A stretch of 64,000 nucleotides of DNA from Planctomycetota bacterium (GCA_020631815.1 JACKGW010000007.1:1-64000), one strand, 5' to 3'; shown: positions 1 to 8,398, numbered from the stretch's first letter. A program made the numbers and translations. Notes: generated by a model from the letters alone, not told the origin.

Positions 1-41
1 GACGCGCCGCCGCATCACGGGATCAGACCCCGCGCTGGCAC

Positions 42-1034
42 CTACCCCAAGTCGAGCATGCGCTGCACGGGCAGGAGCGCGCGCTCGCGGATGTCGGCGG
101 GGACGTCGACCTGGGGCTCGAGGTCGCGGAGCGCGAGGTAGAGCTTCTCGGTGGTGTTGAGGCGCATGTAGGGGCAGGTCGCGCACTGGCAGCCCGACTC
201 GGGCGGCGCGCAGAGGATCTTGACGCCGGGGCGGCGAGCCATCATCTGGTGCGTGACGCCCATCTCGGTGGCCACGATGAACTCGTCGTGCTCGCTGTTG
301 ACGACGTGCTCGATGAGGCCCGTCGTGCTGCCGATGAAGTCGGCCATGTCGAGCACGGCCTGCTCGCACTCGGGGTGGGCGATCAGCTGGGCGCGCGGGT
401 TGGCGGCCTTGAGCTGGAGCATCTTGCGCGCGGTGAACTGCTCGTGGACCACGCAGAAGCCCGGCCACAGCACCATGTCGCGACCGGTGTTCTTCATGAC
501 CCAGCGGCCGAGATGGCGGTCGGGGGCGAACACGATCTTGGCGTCCGACGGCAGCGAGCCGACCACGCGGACGGCGTTGCTGCTGGTGCAGATGATGTGC
601 GAGAGCGCCTTGATGGCCGCCGAGGTGTTGATGTAGCTGACGACCAGGTGATCGGGGTACTGCTCCAGCCACTTGGCGAACAGGTCGGGCGGACAGCGGT
701 CGGCGAGGCTGCAGCCGGCGTCGAGGTCCGGCATGACGACCGTCTTGTTCGGGTTGAGGATCTTGGCGGTCTCGGCCATGAAGTGCACGCCGCAGAACGC
801 GATGACGTCGGCGTCGGTCTTGGCTGCCTGCTGGGAGAGGCCCAGGCTGTCGCCGACGTAGTCGGCGAGGTCCTGGATGACGCCGTCTTGGTAGTAGTGC
901 GCGAGGATCACCGCGTTGCGCTCCTTGCGCAGGCGGTCGATCTCGGCCTCGACGTCGATGTGGGGGTCCACCGTCTTGCGATCGGGGATCGCAGTGGGCA
1001 GCGGCATCGAGGGAACGGCGGCTTCGGGGCTCAT
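42..1034 (-). CDS. nadA: Quinolinate synthase NadA
   Basis: 330 residues, full length. NadA condenses iminoaspartate with dihydroxyacetone phosphate to make quinolinate in de novo NAD synthesis, using a [4Fe-4S] cluster. The protein shows the family signatures AHYYQ near residue 45, a Cys in CSLADRCP (108), a Cys in PGFCVVHE (194) and the C-terminal CQCATCPYM (Cys287). These three regions match the known cluster ligands. Its ATG overlaps the lipB stop by four bases, so it is probably the last gene of the argG-DUF1611-lipB-nadA run. No nadB or nadC is in the window. LipB supplies the lipoyl/Fe-S route, so sitting next to an Fe-S enzyme may be only incidental. Confidence 0.97.
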   Translation of the reverse strand: MSPEAAVPSMPLPTAIPDRKTVDPHIDVEAEIDRLRKERNAVILAHYYQDGVIQDLADYVGDSLGLSQQAAKTDADVIAFCGVHFMAETAKILNPNKTVVMPDLDAGCSLADRCPPDLFAKWLEQYPDHLVVSYINTSAAIKALSHIICTSSNAVRVVGSLPSDAKIVFAPDRHLGRWVMKNTGRDMVLWPGFCVVHEQFTARKMLQLKAANPRAQLIAHPECEQAVLDMADFIGSTTGLIEHVVNSEHDEFIVATEMGVTHQMMARRPGVKILCAPPESGCQCATCPYMRLNTTEKLYLALRDLEPQVDVPADIRERALLPVQRMLDLG

Positions 1035-1741
1035 GGCTGCTCCGGGGGGCGACCGCGGGGCGCGGCCGTCGGCTGCGAGGGTAGCGGGGAAAGCTGGAGG
1101 TCGGGCGGCAGGTCGCCGCGCTCGAACGGTCCGCCCGGCAGGACCTCACCCGCGATCTTCACGAGGTGTGGCGTGACCTCCTCCACCGTCACCTGACGAC
1201 CCAGCTGGTCCGTGAGGCTCGTCATGACGTCGCCCTGGAGCCCGCACGGGCGAAACGTGCGGAAGGCCGTGAGGTCGGTGGCCACGTTGAAGGCGAGACC
1301 GTGCCACGTGACCCAGCGGCGCACGGCGATGCCGAGGCTCTGGATCTTGCGGCCATTCACCCAGACGCCCGTGAGCCCGTCACGTCGCTCGCCCTCGAGG
1401 CCGAACGCCGCCAGCACGCGCAAGCCGATCTCTTCCAGGTCGCGCTGGAAGGCGTGGAGGTCCTTGCGCGCCTGCGTCAGGTGCACGATCGGGTAGGCCA
1501 CGAGCTGGCCCGGGCCGTGGAACGTGGCTTCGCCTCCGCGCTCCACCTCCACGCGCGGGATGTCCGACGCATACGCGCCGTCGTCGGGCGTCTTGCGGCC
1601 GAGCGTGATGACGGGCGGATGCTCGCCCGTCAGCAACACGTTGGGAAGGCGACCCTCCACGCGGGCGGCCACGACCCGTTGCTGCCAGGCGTGGACTTCG
1701 GCGTACGGGCGCAGCCCCCAGTCGTGGTGCAGGCCGGCCAT
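1031..1741 (-). CDS. lipB: Octanoyltransferase LipB
   Basis: 236 residues. It transfers octanoyl from acyl carrier protein to lipoyl domains, the first step of lipoate attachment. Visible signatures are HGPGQLVAYPI (75-85), the catalytic Lys in GRKIQSLG (Lys132) and the catalytic Cys in FRPCGLQG (Cys166). The last 25 or so residues are Pro/Arg-rich and outside the conserved fold. It starts 3 bp after the DUF1611 stop and overlaps nadA by four bases, so translational coupling is likely. No lipA is in the window. Confidence 0.96.
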   Translation of the reverse strand: MAGLHHDWGLRPYAEVHAWQQRVVAARVEGRLPNVLLTGEHPPVITLGRKTPDDGAYASDIPRVEVERGGEATFHGPGQLVAYPIVHLTQARKDLHAFQRDLEEIGLRVLAAFGLEGERRDGLTGVWVNGRKIQSLGIAVRRWVTWHGLAFNVATDLTAFRTFRPCGLQGDVMTSLTDQLGRQVTVEEVTPHLVKIAGEVLPGGPFERGDLPPDLQLSPLPSQPTAAPRGRPPEQP

Positions 1742-1744
1742 CGA

Positions 1745-2800
1745 TCAGACGGGCGCCGTGACCTTCTGGAAGGCGGCCTTCTCCACGATGTCGACGAACG
1801 CCTCCGCGGCCGTGCGCGCGTTGCTGGCCTCGACGTTCAAGGCCTCGCGCACGTAGGCCTCTCCGACCTGGTTGTCGGTCGCGGGCCCCACGATGCAGTC
1901 GAGGCGAATGCCCCGCTCGCGCAGCCAGAGCGCGCCGCCCCAGGCGGCCACCAGGTCATTGGCGGCCAGCACGTGGGCCACGATCCAGCTCTGGTACTCC
2001 TTGTCCTCGAGGATGCTCTCGACGCCGTAGCGGCCGATGATTCCGTCGCCCATCTCGACCACGATCACGTCGAGCGGCTCCTCGGCCTCGATGGGGATGG
2101 AGCGCAGCACGCGCTTGGCCATCGGCGCGCAGTCTTCCATGCCGGCCGTGCTGGGCAGGCCGACGTCGTGGAACGTGCGCGTGACGATGGCGCCGTGGTC
2201 GTCCATGTTGAAGGGGTCGCGCACGGCGGCGACGCCGGTGAGCTTGGCGGCGCCCACGCGGTAGCCACGCTGGGTGAGGCGGGCCACCAGCTCGCACGCG
2301 GCGACCGTCTTGCCCGCGTTCATGCACGTGCCGGACACCACGATGAGCGGCGGGACAGGGGCATCGGCGGGAGGCTCGGGCATCGCCGCATCGGCGATGT
2401 TGAGGCCCACGCCGTCCCGCACGGCCATGCCCAGCACCTCGACTTGCAGCGGGTGGCCCACGTCGCGGTTCTCGCTGACGGCGGTACCGAGCACCCCACC
2501 CAGGTTGAGCAGGTGGATCACGTCGCCGGGCTTGATGCTGGCCGGCACGCGACCGACGAAGCCGCGCAGGGCGTCGCGGCGACCCAGGGCGCCGACCAAC
2601 ACGTCGCCCTTGGCGACGTGGGCCATGCGGCCCGTCGTGAGCTCGACGACGTCGTAGACGCGCTTCTCTTCCAAGGCGCGCACGACGAGCACCTGGCCGA
2701 CGCGGCTCTCGATGCCGTCGGTCGTGTAGTCGACGACGGGGCCGAGATCGAGTCGATGGACGATGCTGGTGATCTTGTGCGGGCGAATCGAGTGGATCAT
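1745..2800 (-). CDS. DUF1611 family P-loop protein
   Basis: 351 residues. The C-terminal two thirds is recognisable as DUF1611, with a P-loop variant GTCMNAGKT at 157-165 and a later stretch VEMGDGIIG. The fold resembles dethiobiotin-synthetase-type P-loop enzymes. From memory, one characterised DUF1611 member (DgcN) acetylates D-glutamate; applying that here is inference. Residues 1-140 form a separate beta-rich N-terminal region. Its ATG overlaps the argG stop (ATGA) and lipB follows after 3 bp, so it is probably cotranscribed with argG. A role in acetylated or amino-acid metabolism is plausible but unproven. Confidence 0.8.
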   Translation of the reverse strand: MIHSIRPHKITSIVHRLDLGPVVDYTTDGIESRVGQVLVVRALEEKRVYDVVELTTGRMAHVAKGDVLVGALGRRDALRGFVGRVPASIKPGDVIHLLNLGGVLGTAVSENRDVGHPLQVEVLGMAVRDGVGLNIADAAMPEPPADAPVPPLIVVSGTCMNAGKTVAACELVARLTQRGYRVGAAKLTGVAAVRDPFNMDDHGAIVTRTFHDVGLPSTAGMEDCAPMAKRVLRSIPIEAEEPLDVIVVEMGDGIIGRYGVESILEDKEYQSWIVAHVLAANDLVAAWGGALWLRERGIRLDCIVGPATDNQVGEAYVREALNVEASNARTAAEAFVDIVEKAAFQKVTAPV

Positions 2801-4005
2801 GGGCGGCTGGCGCGCTCCTGCATTTGCCGCCCGAGGGCGGCCCCCAAGCCGTAGAGGCGTGCGAAGCCGGCCGCCTCTTCGCCGGTCCAGCCCTTGGCGC
2901 CTTCGCCGTAGACGGCGACTTCGGGTGCCATGAGCGAGTTGGGACTGCGGACGCCGACGACCTCGCCGTGTCCGCGGTAGAGCTTGAGGCGCACGTCGCC
3001 CGTCACGTAGGCGTTGGCGCTGTCGAGGAAGGCCTCGAGGTCCCGCATGACGGGGTCGTAGTAGAGACCCTCGTGCATGAGGTTGGCGTAGAAGGTGCCG
3101 AGCGTTTGGCGCCAGTACGCCTGCCAGCGGGTCTGCACGAGCTTCTCCAGCTCGCGGTGCGCGATGACGAGCAGCAGCGGCCCGGGCGCCTCGAAGGCCA
3201 GGCGCCCCTTGACGCCCAAGATGGTGTCGCCCAGGTGCGTGCCGCGGCCGATGCCGTGCGGCCCGGCCCGCTCGTTGAGCGTGCGCAGCAAGTCGACGGA
3301 GCCCATGCGCTCGCCGTCGATCGACACGGGCAGGCCCTGCTCGAAGCCGAGGACCAGCTCCTCCGGCTCACGCTCGGTGGTCGCCGGGTCGGCCGTCATC
3401 GCGTAGACGGACTCCGGCGGCATCTTCCACGGGTCGTGGGTCTCCTTGCCGCCGATCGTGGTGCCGAAGAGCCCGACGTTGATCGAGTAGTCGACGGTCT
3501 TCGCGTCGATGTGGATGCCGCGTTCGGCGAGCCAGGCGCTCTCCTGGGCGCGCGACCAGTTGAGGTCGCGGATGGGCGCGTGGATGGCCAGCTCCGGAGC
3601 CAGGGCGCGGATGGCGACGTCGAAGCGGATCTGGTCGTTGCCCGCGCGCGTCGAGCCATGGCCGATGGCCGTGGCGCCGACATCGCGTGCCACGCGCACG
3701 ACCGCCTCGGCCTGGGCGGTGCGCTCGGCACCGACGGAGACGGGGTACACCCCACCGCGCAGCCCGTTGGACTTGATCAGGTAGCTGACGAACCGGTCGA
3801 AGACATCGGCCCGGGCATCGACCACGCGGTGGTCCGTGACGCCCAGGGAGGCCGCGCGCGCAGCGATCGCCTCGAGCTCGCCCTCGGCGAACCCTCCCGT
3901 GTCCACGGTGACGGTGACGATCTCCGCGCCGGTCTGCTCCCGCAGCCAGAGGACGCAGAAGGTCGTGTCGAGCCCTCCGGAGAAGGCCAGGACGATCTTC
4001 GACAT
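2797..4005 (-). CDS. argG: Argininosuccinate synthase ArgG
   Basis: 402 residues from the ATG at 4005. It joins citrulline and aspartate using ATP in arginine synthesis. The N-terminus has the PP-loop SGGLDTT at 9-15 and then TVTVDTGGF, which resembles the Bacteroidetes-like branch of the family. The frame is open for another 30 codons upstream, but the 4005 start has GGAG about eight bases before it and places the ATP loop at the usual distance, so I prefer it. It heads the argG-DUF1611-lipB-nadA run. An 8-bp inverted repeat lies directly upstream at 4021-4038. Confidence 0.96.
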   Translation of the reverse strand: MSKIVLAFSGGLDTTFCVLWLREQTGAEIVTVTVDTGGFAEGELEAIAARAASLGVTDHRVVDARADVFDRFVSYLIKSNGLRGGVYPVSVGAERTAQAEAVVRVARDVGATAIGHGSTRAGNDQIRFDVAIRALAPELAIHAPIRDLNWSRAQESAWLAERGIHIDAKTVDYSINVGLFGTTIGGKETHDPWKMPPESVYAMTADPATTEREPEELVLGFEQGLPVSIDGERMGSVDLLRTLNERAGPHGIGRGTHLGDTILGVKGRLAFEAPGPLLLVIAHRELEKLVQTRWQAYWRQTLGTFYANLMHEGLYYDPVMRDLEAFLDSANAYVTGDVRLKLYRGHGEVVGVRSPNSLMAPEVAVYGEGAKGWTGEEAAGFARLYGLGAALGRQMQERASRP

Positions 4006-4020
4006 CGAGCGCTCCAGCGG

Positions 4021-4038
4021 CCCGCCGGCTCCGGCGGG
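4021..4038 (-). promoter_or_regulatory. Inverted repeat in the argG leader
   Basis: CCCGCCGG-CT-CCGGCGGG forms an 8-bp perfect inverted repeat about 15 bases upstream of the argG start. It could be an mRNA hairpin or a protein-binding site. A possible -10 box, TACCAT on the minus strand, lies at 4050-4055. GC-rich repeats arise easily in such DNA, so a regulatory role is only a suggestion. Confidence 0.3.
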
Positions 4039-4134
4039 TCGAGCGCCGCATGGTACGACCGGCGGCCCTGCGCAAGAGATACAGACGCCGAGCAATCTTC
4101 ACGCCGTCTTGGGCGGCGACGCGAGGGGGCTCCC

Positions 4135-5079
4135 CTACAGCCAGTGGCGCCGGCGGAACCACGCCAGCATGCCCACGGCGACGACGACCATGCCGCCGAG
4201 GATGGCCCAGATCGCGAGCGGGTTGCGGCCGCCGGGCAGGTTCTCGACGTTCATGCCGTAGATGCCCGCCACGAGCGAGAGAGGCATCATGATCGTGGCG
4301 ATCACGGTGAGCACGCGCATCGTCTCGCTGAGGCGGTTGTTGACCAACGAGAGGTGGGTGTCGCGCAGCGCCAGGATGCCCTCGCGGGCGGCCTCGGCCA
4401 TCTCGTAGACGCGTGTCATGTGGTCGGCGACGTCGCGCAGGTAGGGCCTCAGGCGCTCTCCGATGACGGGATGCTCGTGGCGAGAGAGCGACTGGATGAC
4501 GTCGCGCTGCCGGCGCAGGCTGCGGTTGAGGCGCAGCAAGTCTTGGCGGACGGAAAGCAGCTCCTTCAAGAAGCTGCCGTTCGCGTCCTCGTCGAGCGAG
4601 CGCTCGAGCGCGAGGGCGCGGTCGTAGATCGCGTCGGCAAGTCCTTCGAAGCCGAGCGTCGCCTGGTCGAGCAGGGCGTAGAGCACGTCCCCCGGCGCCA
4701 GCCCGCTCTCGGCAGCCTTGGCGCGCAGGTGCTGGAGCATGTGCTGCAACGGCGCCAGCGGCTTGCGCAGCACGGTGAGCACCCAGCCGTCGGCCAGGAG
4801 CACGCCGATCTTGCGGAACCCCTTGTCCGTCGTGGCGAGCGGCGTCTGCAAGATCACGCCCACGTGCAGGGCGCTCTCGAGCAAGCGCGGCGGATGACCC
4901 TCGCGCATCGCGGCGCCCAAGGTGACGTCGTGGACGCCGTAGTGCGCCTTCAGCTCGCGCTGCTCGGCGTCGTCAGGCTCGACGACCTCCACCCAGTGGG
5001 GGCGGTGCCGCGCCTCGGCATCCGGCAGGCCCTGCACCGCCGCGGCGCGAGGATCGTCGAGAAACCACGTCCGTATCAC
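4135..5079 (-). CDS. corA: CorA-family divalent metal transporter
   Basis: 314 residues. An inner-membrane Mg2+/Co2+ (or Zn2+) channel of the CorA/ZntB type. It has a long cytoplasmic N-terminal domain with coiled helices (about 140-250), two C-terminal membrane segments (about 255-273 and 288-307) and the selectivity motif GIYGMN at 272-277. The C-terminus is short and basic, as usual. The start is GTG at 5079. It precedes argG on the same strand with a 129-bp gap, so it is probably a separate unit. Confidence 0.93.
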   Translation of the reverse strand: MIRTWFLDDPRAAAVQGLPDAEARHRPHWVEVVEPDDAEQRELKAHYGVHDVTLGAAMREGHPPRLLESALHVGVILQTPLATTDKGFRKIGVLLADGWVLTVLRKPLAPLQHMLQHLRAKAAESGLAPGDVLYALLDQATLGFEGLADAIYDRALALERSLDEDANGSFLKELLSVRQDLLRLNRSLRRQRDVIQSLSRHEHPVIGERLRPYLRDVADHMTRVYEMAEAAREGILALRDTHLSLVNNRLSETMRVLTVIATIMMPLSLVAGIYGMNVENLPGGRNPLAIWAILGGMVVVAVGMLAWFRRRHWL

Positions 5080-5311
5080 GCGCGGATGGTGCCCGCCCGG
5101 GGGGACGCCGCCGGGCCCCTCGGCTCACGCATCAACAGGATCGCGCGAAGCCCGTTTGCGAACGGGGCTCCGGGGCCGAGACGCTGCCGATCCAAGGCTC
5201 CTGATCGCCGCTCATCCGTGCCAGGGGCACCGTGGCCTGAACGCGCCCGATCAACCTTGCGCGTTCGAAAGCCATCTGCGCCAGGGGCTCCGGGGCCCCG
5301 GCGCTGGGGGA

Positions 5312-5388
5312 TGGTACGGGCGTAGGGACTCGAACCCCAAACCTCCTGATCCGTAGTCAGGTGCTCTATCCAATTGAGCTACGCCCGC
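5312..5388 (-). tRNA. tRNA-Arg (anticodon ACG)
   Basis: Read on the minus strand, it folds as a complete cloverleaf. The acceptor stem GCGGGCG pairs with CGCCCGT, with a G-U closing pair. A D-arm with AGCTC...GAGC is present. The anticodon stem CCTGA/TCAGG holds loop CTACGGA, giving anticodon ACG. The T-arm contains GGTTCGAGTCC. The 3' CCA is encoded (A73, then CCA ending at 5312). ACG is normally modified to ICG and reads CGU, CGC and CGA. Confidence 0.95.
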
Positions 5389-5410
5389 ATGTCAGATGAC
5401 AGGGGTCGGG

Positions 5411-5438
5411 ACGATAGCGCCGGGCCGCCTGAACGCAA
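5411..5438 (-). promoter_or_regulatory. Likely sigma-70-type promoter of tRNA-Arg
   Basis: On the minus strand TTGCGT (5438-5433), a 16-base spacer and TATCGT (5416-5411) make a good -35/-10 pair. Transcription would start near 5404, about 16 bases before the mature tRNA 5' end. Confidence 0.6.
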
Positions 5439-5520
5439 GTGCCGGCCAGCCCCGGATCCGTGGGCCCTGGGGATCCGGCGGTGACCCGGGCCGGGGTGGG
5501 CGATCGACGAATTCTCTCGG

Positions 5521-5636
5521 GGCAGTGGATTTGACCTCTGCCAGCGAGGCGTCGCAGGCGTAGGCTGCTCGTAGCCCACGAACAACCTTCGGGGGCAGGC
5601 GAAGGGGCCCCCGTGGTGGGGGCCGGACGGTTTTTT
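5521..5636 (+). ncRNA. Candidate structured RNA or attenuator leader ending in an intrinsic terminator
   Basis: Four hairpins follow one another: GGCAG/CTGCC (5521-5542), GGCT/AGCC (5563-5576), CCTTCG/CGAAGG (5586-5605) and GGCCCCC/GGGGGCC (5606-5624). A run of six T follows at 5631-5636, after a six-base spacer. The T-tract is oriented for plus-strand transcription, yet no plus-strand gene precedes it, because the tRNA is on the other strand. It is therefore either a small RNA or the attenuated leader of the gene at 5734. I recognise no known family: RNase P, tmRNA and SRP signatures are absent. Confidence 0.4.
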
Positions 5637-5733
5637 GGCCCTGACGGCTTCGGTCGCGGCGTCGAACTGCCGACCATGCAACTTGCCGGAGTGCCTCGTC
5701 CGCGCGGCGTGTCGCTACGGCGGGAGGGTTTCC

Positions 5734-6393
5734 ATGCGCACCATCCGCGCCCTTTTGTTCATCGGCGGCGCTGCCGCCGCAGCGGCCCTGTTCGCCCAGG
5801 AGCCTGCCGCTGCCTACGGCCACGGGCACGGCGCTTTCGCGTCGCCGAGCAGCCGCTCGCACGCCCGCTCGTACGCCCGACGCGCCTACTACCGCGCGCC
5901 CACGACGTACACGACCTACCGCACGTCGTACGCCCAGAACAACCGGTACGTGCAGAGCACGCCCCGGACGGTCGCATCGACTCCCGCACCGACGACGCAC
6001 CGCTACGTCGACCGCAACGGCAACGTCTGGATCGAGCGCGGCTACCGCGCGCCCGCCCGGACGGCCCCCGTGCAGACGACGCGCTACGTCCAGCCGACCT
6101 ACGTGGCCGCTGCCACGCCGAGCCGCTCGATCCGCGTGGACAACCCGCGCGTCGAGTACGACGAGGCGGGTCGTCCGTGGATCCGTCGCGACAGCGGCTA
6201 CCGCGCCAGCACGCCGTCGTACGCGACGTCGTCGCCGGCTCCGGCGGCGGGTGCGGGCCTCGGCACCGCGGTCCGCTCGCTGCGCAACGCCAGCGCTGGT
6301 GTCCCCGCGCCGCGTCCGGTCCGCGTCGAGTACTCGGCGCCCCGTCCGACGCCCGGCACCTACACGTCGGCGTCCAGCACCTGCTTCACCTGA
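5734..6393 (+). CDS. Secreted Tyr/Arg/Thr-rich low-complexity protein
   Basis: 219 residues from the ATG at 5734, chosen because GGGAGG lies six bases upstream and the frame then opens with a Sec signal peptide (MRTIRALLFIGG then an Ala-rich core, cleavage near AAA-YG). The mature protein is low-complexity and rich in Tyr, Arg, Thr, Ser and Pro. It contains two related modules, RNGNVWIERGYRA and EAGRPWIRRDSGYRA, about 50 residues apart. No enzyme domain is visible. The high Tyr and Arg content suggests an envelope or matrix protein that could cross-link or bind nucleic acid or polysaccharide; this is inference. A structured RNA element lies just upstream. Confidence 0.75.
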   Translation: MRTIRALLFIGGAAAAAALFAQEPAAAYGHGHGAFASPSSRSHARSYARRAYYRAPTTYTTYRTSYAQNNRYVQSTPRTVASTPAPTTHRYVDRNGNVWIERGYRAPARTAPVQTTRYVQPTYVAAATPSRSIRVDNPRVEYDEAGRPWIRRDSGYRASTPSYATSSPAPAAGAGLGTAVRSLRNASAGVPAPRPVRVEYSAPRPTPGTYTSASSTCFT

Positions 6394-6404
6394 GGCCACT
6401 AGCC

Positions 6405-6423
6405 TGACGGCCGTTGGCCGTCA
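6405..6423. terminator. Hairpin between convergent genes
   Basis: TGACGGCC-GTT-GGCCGTCA is an 8-bp perfect stem 12 bases after the stop of the secreted protein. It is flanked by a CTAG pair that could extend it. There is no T-tract. It probably ends transcription from the left, and perhaps from the right. Confidence 0.5.
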
Positions 6424-6457
6424 CTAGAGCTCGCGCCCCTCTCCGGGGGTGCCCTGG

Positions 6458-6491
6458 TCGACCCCCTACTCCTCGATGGGTAGGGGGTCGA
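6458..6491 (-). terminator. 12-bp inverted repeat overlapping the DUF309 stop codon
   Basis: TCGACCCCCTAC (6458-6469) pairs perfectly with GTAGGGGGTCGA (6480-6491) around a 10-base loop. The repeat encodes the last residues of the DUF309 protein and includes its stop at 6466-6468. It may be a terminator or a 3'-end stabiliser. Confidence 0.5.
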
Positions 6492-6942
6492 TCTCGTATC
6501 CGGGGGCCTCGTGGACCTGGGGCGGGCGCGCGGGGCAGCCCGTCTTGAGGTCGGCACCTTCCGCCACGGCTCGCCCGTGCGCGTACCAGGGTTCCAGGTC
6601 CGCCTGCAGCCGCGGCCAGTCGAGGCCCCAGGTGCGACCGGCGTAGCCCTCCAGCTTCTCGCGAGCTTGTGCGAGGAGCTTGGCGTAGCCGCTGGCGTGG
6701 AAGCCGCGCGACCAGTGCACGAACGCCGCGGCCACCTGGATCAAGCCCTGGAGCCACAGGCGCTCCGCCCCGTCGGCCTCGTGCCAGAGGTCTTCCCAGT
6801 CCTCGTGCGCGTCGTAGAAGGCGCCTGCGTTGAACAGGACGACGCCGCGGTCGAACCGCCCGCGGTCTTCGGGAGCGTCGGGGTCCAGCGGGGGCAAGGC
6901 GTCCTCCAGGGGGGGCCGGCAATCGGCGCAGCCTATCGGCAC
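6466..6942 (-). CDS. DUF309 domain protein
   Basis: 158 residues with a GTG start. The core matches DUF309: FNAGAFYDAHEDWEDLWHE followed by LQGLIQVAAAFVH, roughly residues 35-85. It is a small helical domain whose conserved His/Glu pattern suggests metal or ligand binding. The function is not established. Two Cys (CADC) sit in the N-terminal tail. It is convergent with the secreted gene on its left and divergent from the lipoprotein at 7053. Confidence 0.85.
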   Translation of the reverse strand: MPIGCADCRPPLEDALPPLDPDAPEDRGRFDRGVVLFNAGAFYDAHEDWEDLWHEADGAERLWLQGLIQVAAAFVHWSRGFHASGYAKLLAQAREKLEGYAGRTWGLDWPRLQADLEPWYAHGRAVAEGADLKTGCPARPPQVHEAPGYEIDPLPIEE

Positions 6943-7052
6943 GGGGAACGAGACAAGCCCTGTCGCCCGGCTGGACGAACCCGCACCGCGACCTCACGTT
7001 TGCGGGGACCGGGCCCGCTCCATCCGGGAGCGCCGCCCCTCCGGAGACCTCC

Positions 7053-8363
7053 ATGCCCCGCTCCCTGCCTGTGGCCCTCGTCTTGGCCGCCTTGCTCCTC
7101 CTGCCCCTTGGCGCCTGCGGCGACACCGACAAGGGAACGGGCTCCGGGTCCGGAGCTGGCACCGACACCGCGGGCGCGCCCCCGGCGGACGGCTCTCCGA
7201 ACGGCACCGAGCTCGCTGCCAACGCGGGCGTGGACGCCGACGCCGTGAAGGCGGCGATGGAGCGCGGGCGCGCGTTCCTCCTCGCGCAGCAGGATGCTTC
7301 GGGAGCCTTCGGCGACCCGGCGGCCGGTGGCGTCGACACGGGCTACACGGGCATGGCCGTGATGGGCCTCGTCGGATCCATGAGCAAGGACGAGGTGCGC
7401 AGCAACGAAGCCATCAAGAAGGCTCTCGCCTGGATGGTCTCGCAGCAGAAGGAAGACGGCTCGATCTGGGACAAGCCGATCTTCACGAACTACCACACGA
7501 GCTCCGCCGTCGGTGCCCTCGCGGCGGCACGCGTGCCCGAGTTCGCCACGGCCCAGGCCAAGGCTCGCGCGTTCCTCGTTGCATCGCAGATCGCCGGCGA
7601 CGAGTCGGATCCCTCGTACGGCGGCTTCCCCTACAAGCAGCAGCTCACCGGCGCGCCCGCGGACCTGTCCAACATGCAGATCGCCGCCCAGGCGCTCAAG
7701 GACGACGGCGGCGTGCCGGCGGACAGCCCCGTGTGGGCACGCATGCAGCGCTACCTGCGCCGCGTGCAGAACTCCAGCGAGACCAACGACTGGACCGCGA
7801 CGATGGAGATCGACGGCGAGCAGCGCGAGGTCGTGCCCGCCGACGACGGTGGCGGCTTCTACAACCCCGCGCACGTCGCGAAGGACTTCAAGGCCGGGCT
7901 CGTGCAGCGCAGCGACGGCCGCTACGAGCCGCGCAGCTACGGCTCCATGTCCTACGCGCTGCTCAAGTGCCTGCTGTTCGCCGGCGTCCCGGCGGGCGAC
8001 CCGCGCGTGGAGCGCGTCGTGAAGTGGGTCTCCGAGCACTGGACCGTCGAGCGCAACCCCGGCTTCGAGCACACGACCGATGCCGCGAAGAGCTCGCGCA
8101 AGGGCTGGTTCTACTACCTCTACACGGCCTCCCGCGCGCTCGACGAGTACGAGAACGTCACCGGCAAGCCGCTCACGGTGCGCGACGCCGACGGCCGCCC
8201 GCATGCGTGGCGCAAGGAGATGGCCGACGTGCTGATCGGCCTCCAAGGCGAGGACGGCTCCTGGCACAACCCCGACGACGACAGCTGGGACGAGGGCTCG
8301 AAGGTGCTCGGCACGGCCTACGCGCTGCAGACCCTCGCCATCCTCGTCAACCGACTTCCGTAG
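7053..8363 (+). CDS. Lipoprotein with prenyltransferase/squalene-oxidase repeats
   Basis: 436 residues. The signal peptide ends in lipobox LGAC (Cys near 22), so it should be lipid-anchored outside the cytoplasm. The mature part carries alpha-alpha toroid repeats of the squalene-cyclase/prenyltransferase type: KEDGSIWDK, TSSAVGALAAARVPEF and EDGSWHNP, with YALQTLAIL at the end. Family members with a lipobox are common in planctomycetes. I see no DxDD-type cyclase motif, so binding or a structural role is as likely as catalysis. GGAG precedes the start. It appears to head a run with the membrane protein and the E1 fusion. Confidence 0.85.
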   Translation: MPRSLPVALVLAALLLLPLGACGDTDKGTGSGSGAGTDTAGAPPADGSPNGTELAANAGVDADAVKAAMERGRAFLLAQQDASGAFGDPAAGGVDTGYTGMAVMGLVGSMSKDEVRSNEAIKKALAWMVSQQKEDGSIWDKPIFTNYHTSSAVGALAAARVPEFATAQAKARAFLVASQIAGDESDPSYGGFPYKQQLTGAPADLSNMQIAAQALKDDGGVPADSPVWARMQRYLRRVQNSSETNDWTATMEIDGEQREVVPADDGGGFYNPAHVAKDFKAGLVQRSDGRYEPRSYGSMSYALLKCLLFAGVPAGDPRVERVVKWVSEHWTVERNPGFEHTTDAAKSSRKGWFYYLYTASRALDEYENVTGKPLTVRDADGRPHAWRKEMADVLIGLQGEDGSWHNPDDDSWDEGSKVLGTAYALQTLAILVNRLP

Positions 8364-8398
8364 GCGGACGCCTGACCGCCGCCCGCGTCGCGATCGGC

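Larger units (their letters stand above)
5389..5733. other. 345-bp gap between tRNA-Arg and the Tyr/Arg-rich secreted gene
   Basis: No convincing coding sequence. It holds the minus-strand tRNA promoter at its left end and, on the plus strand, a chain of hairpins ending in a T-tract (5521-5636). About 100 bp of unremarkable GC-rich sequence then leads to the ribosome-binding site GGGAGG at 5722-5727. Confidence 0.7.

Noticed and set aside
5400..5640. RNase P RNA, tmRNA, SRP RNA or 6S RNA in the structured gap
   Set aside because: None of the conserved cores of the first three could be found, and 6S-type closing complementarity was not seen. It is kept only as an unassigned candidate.
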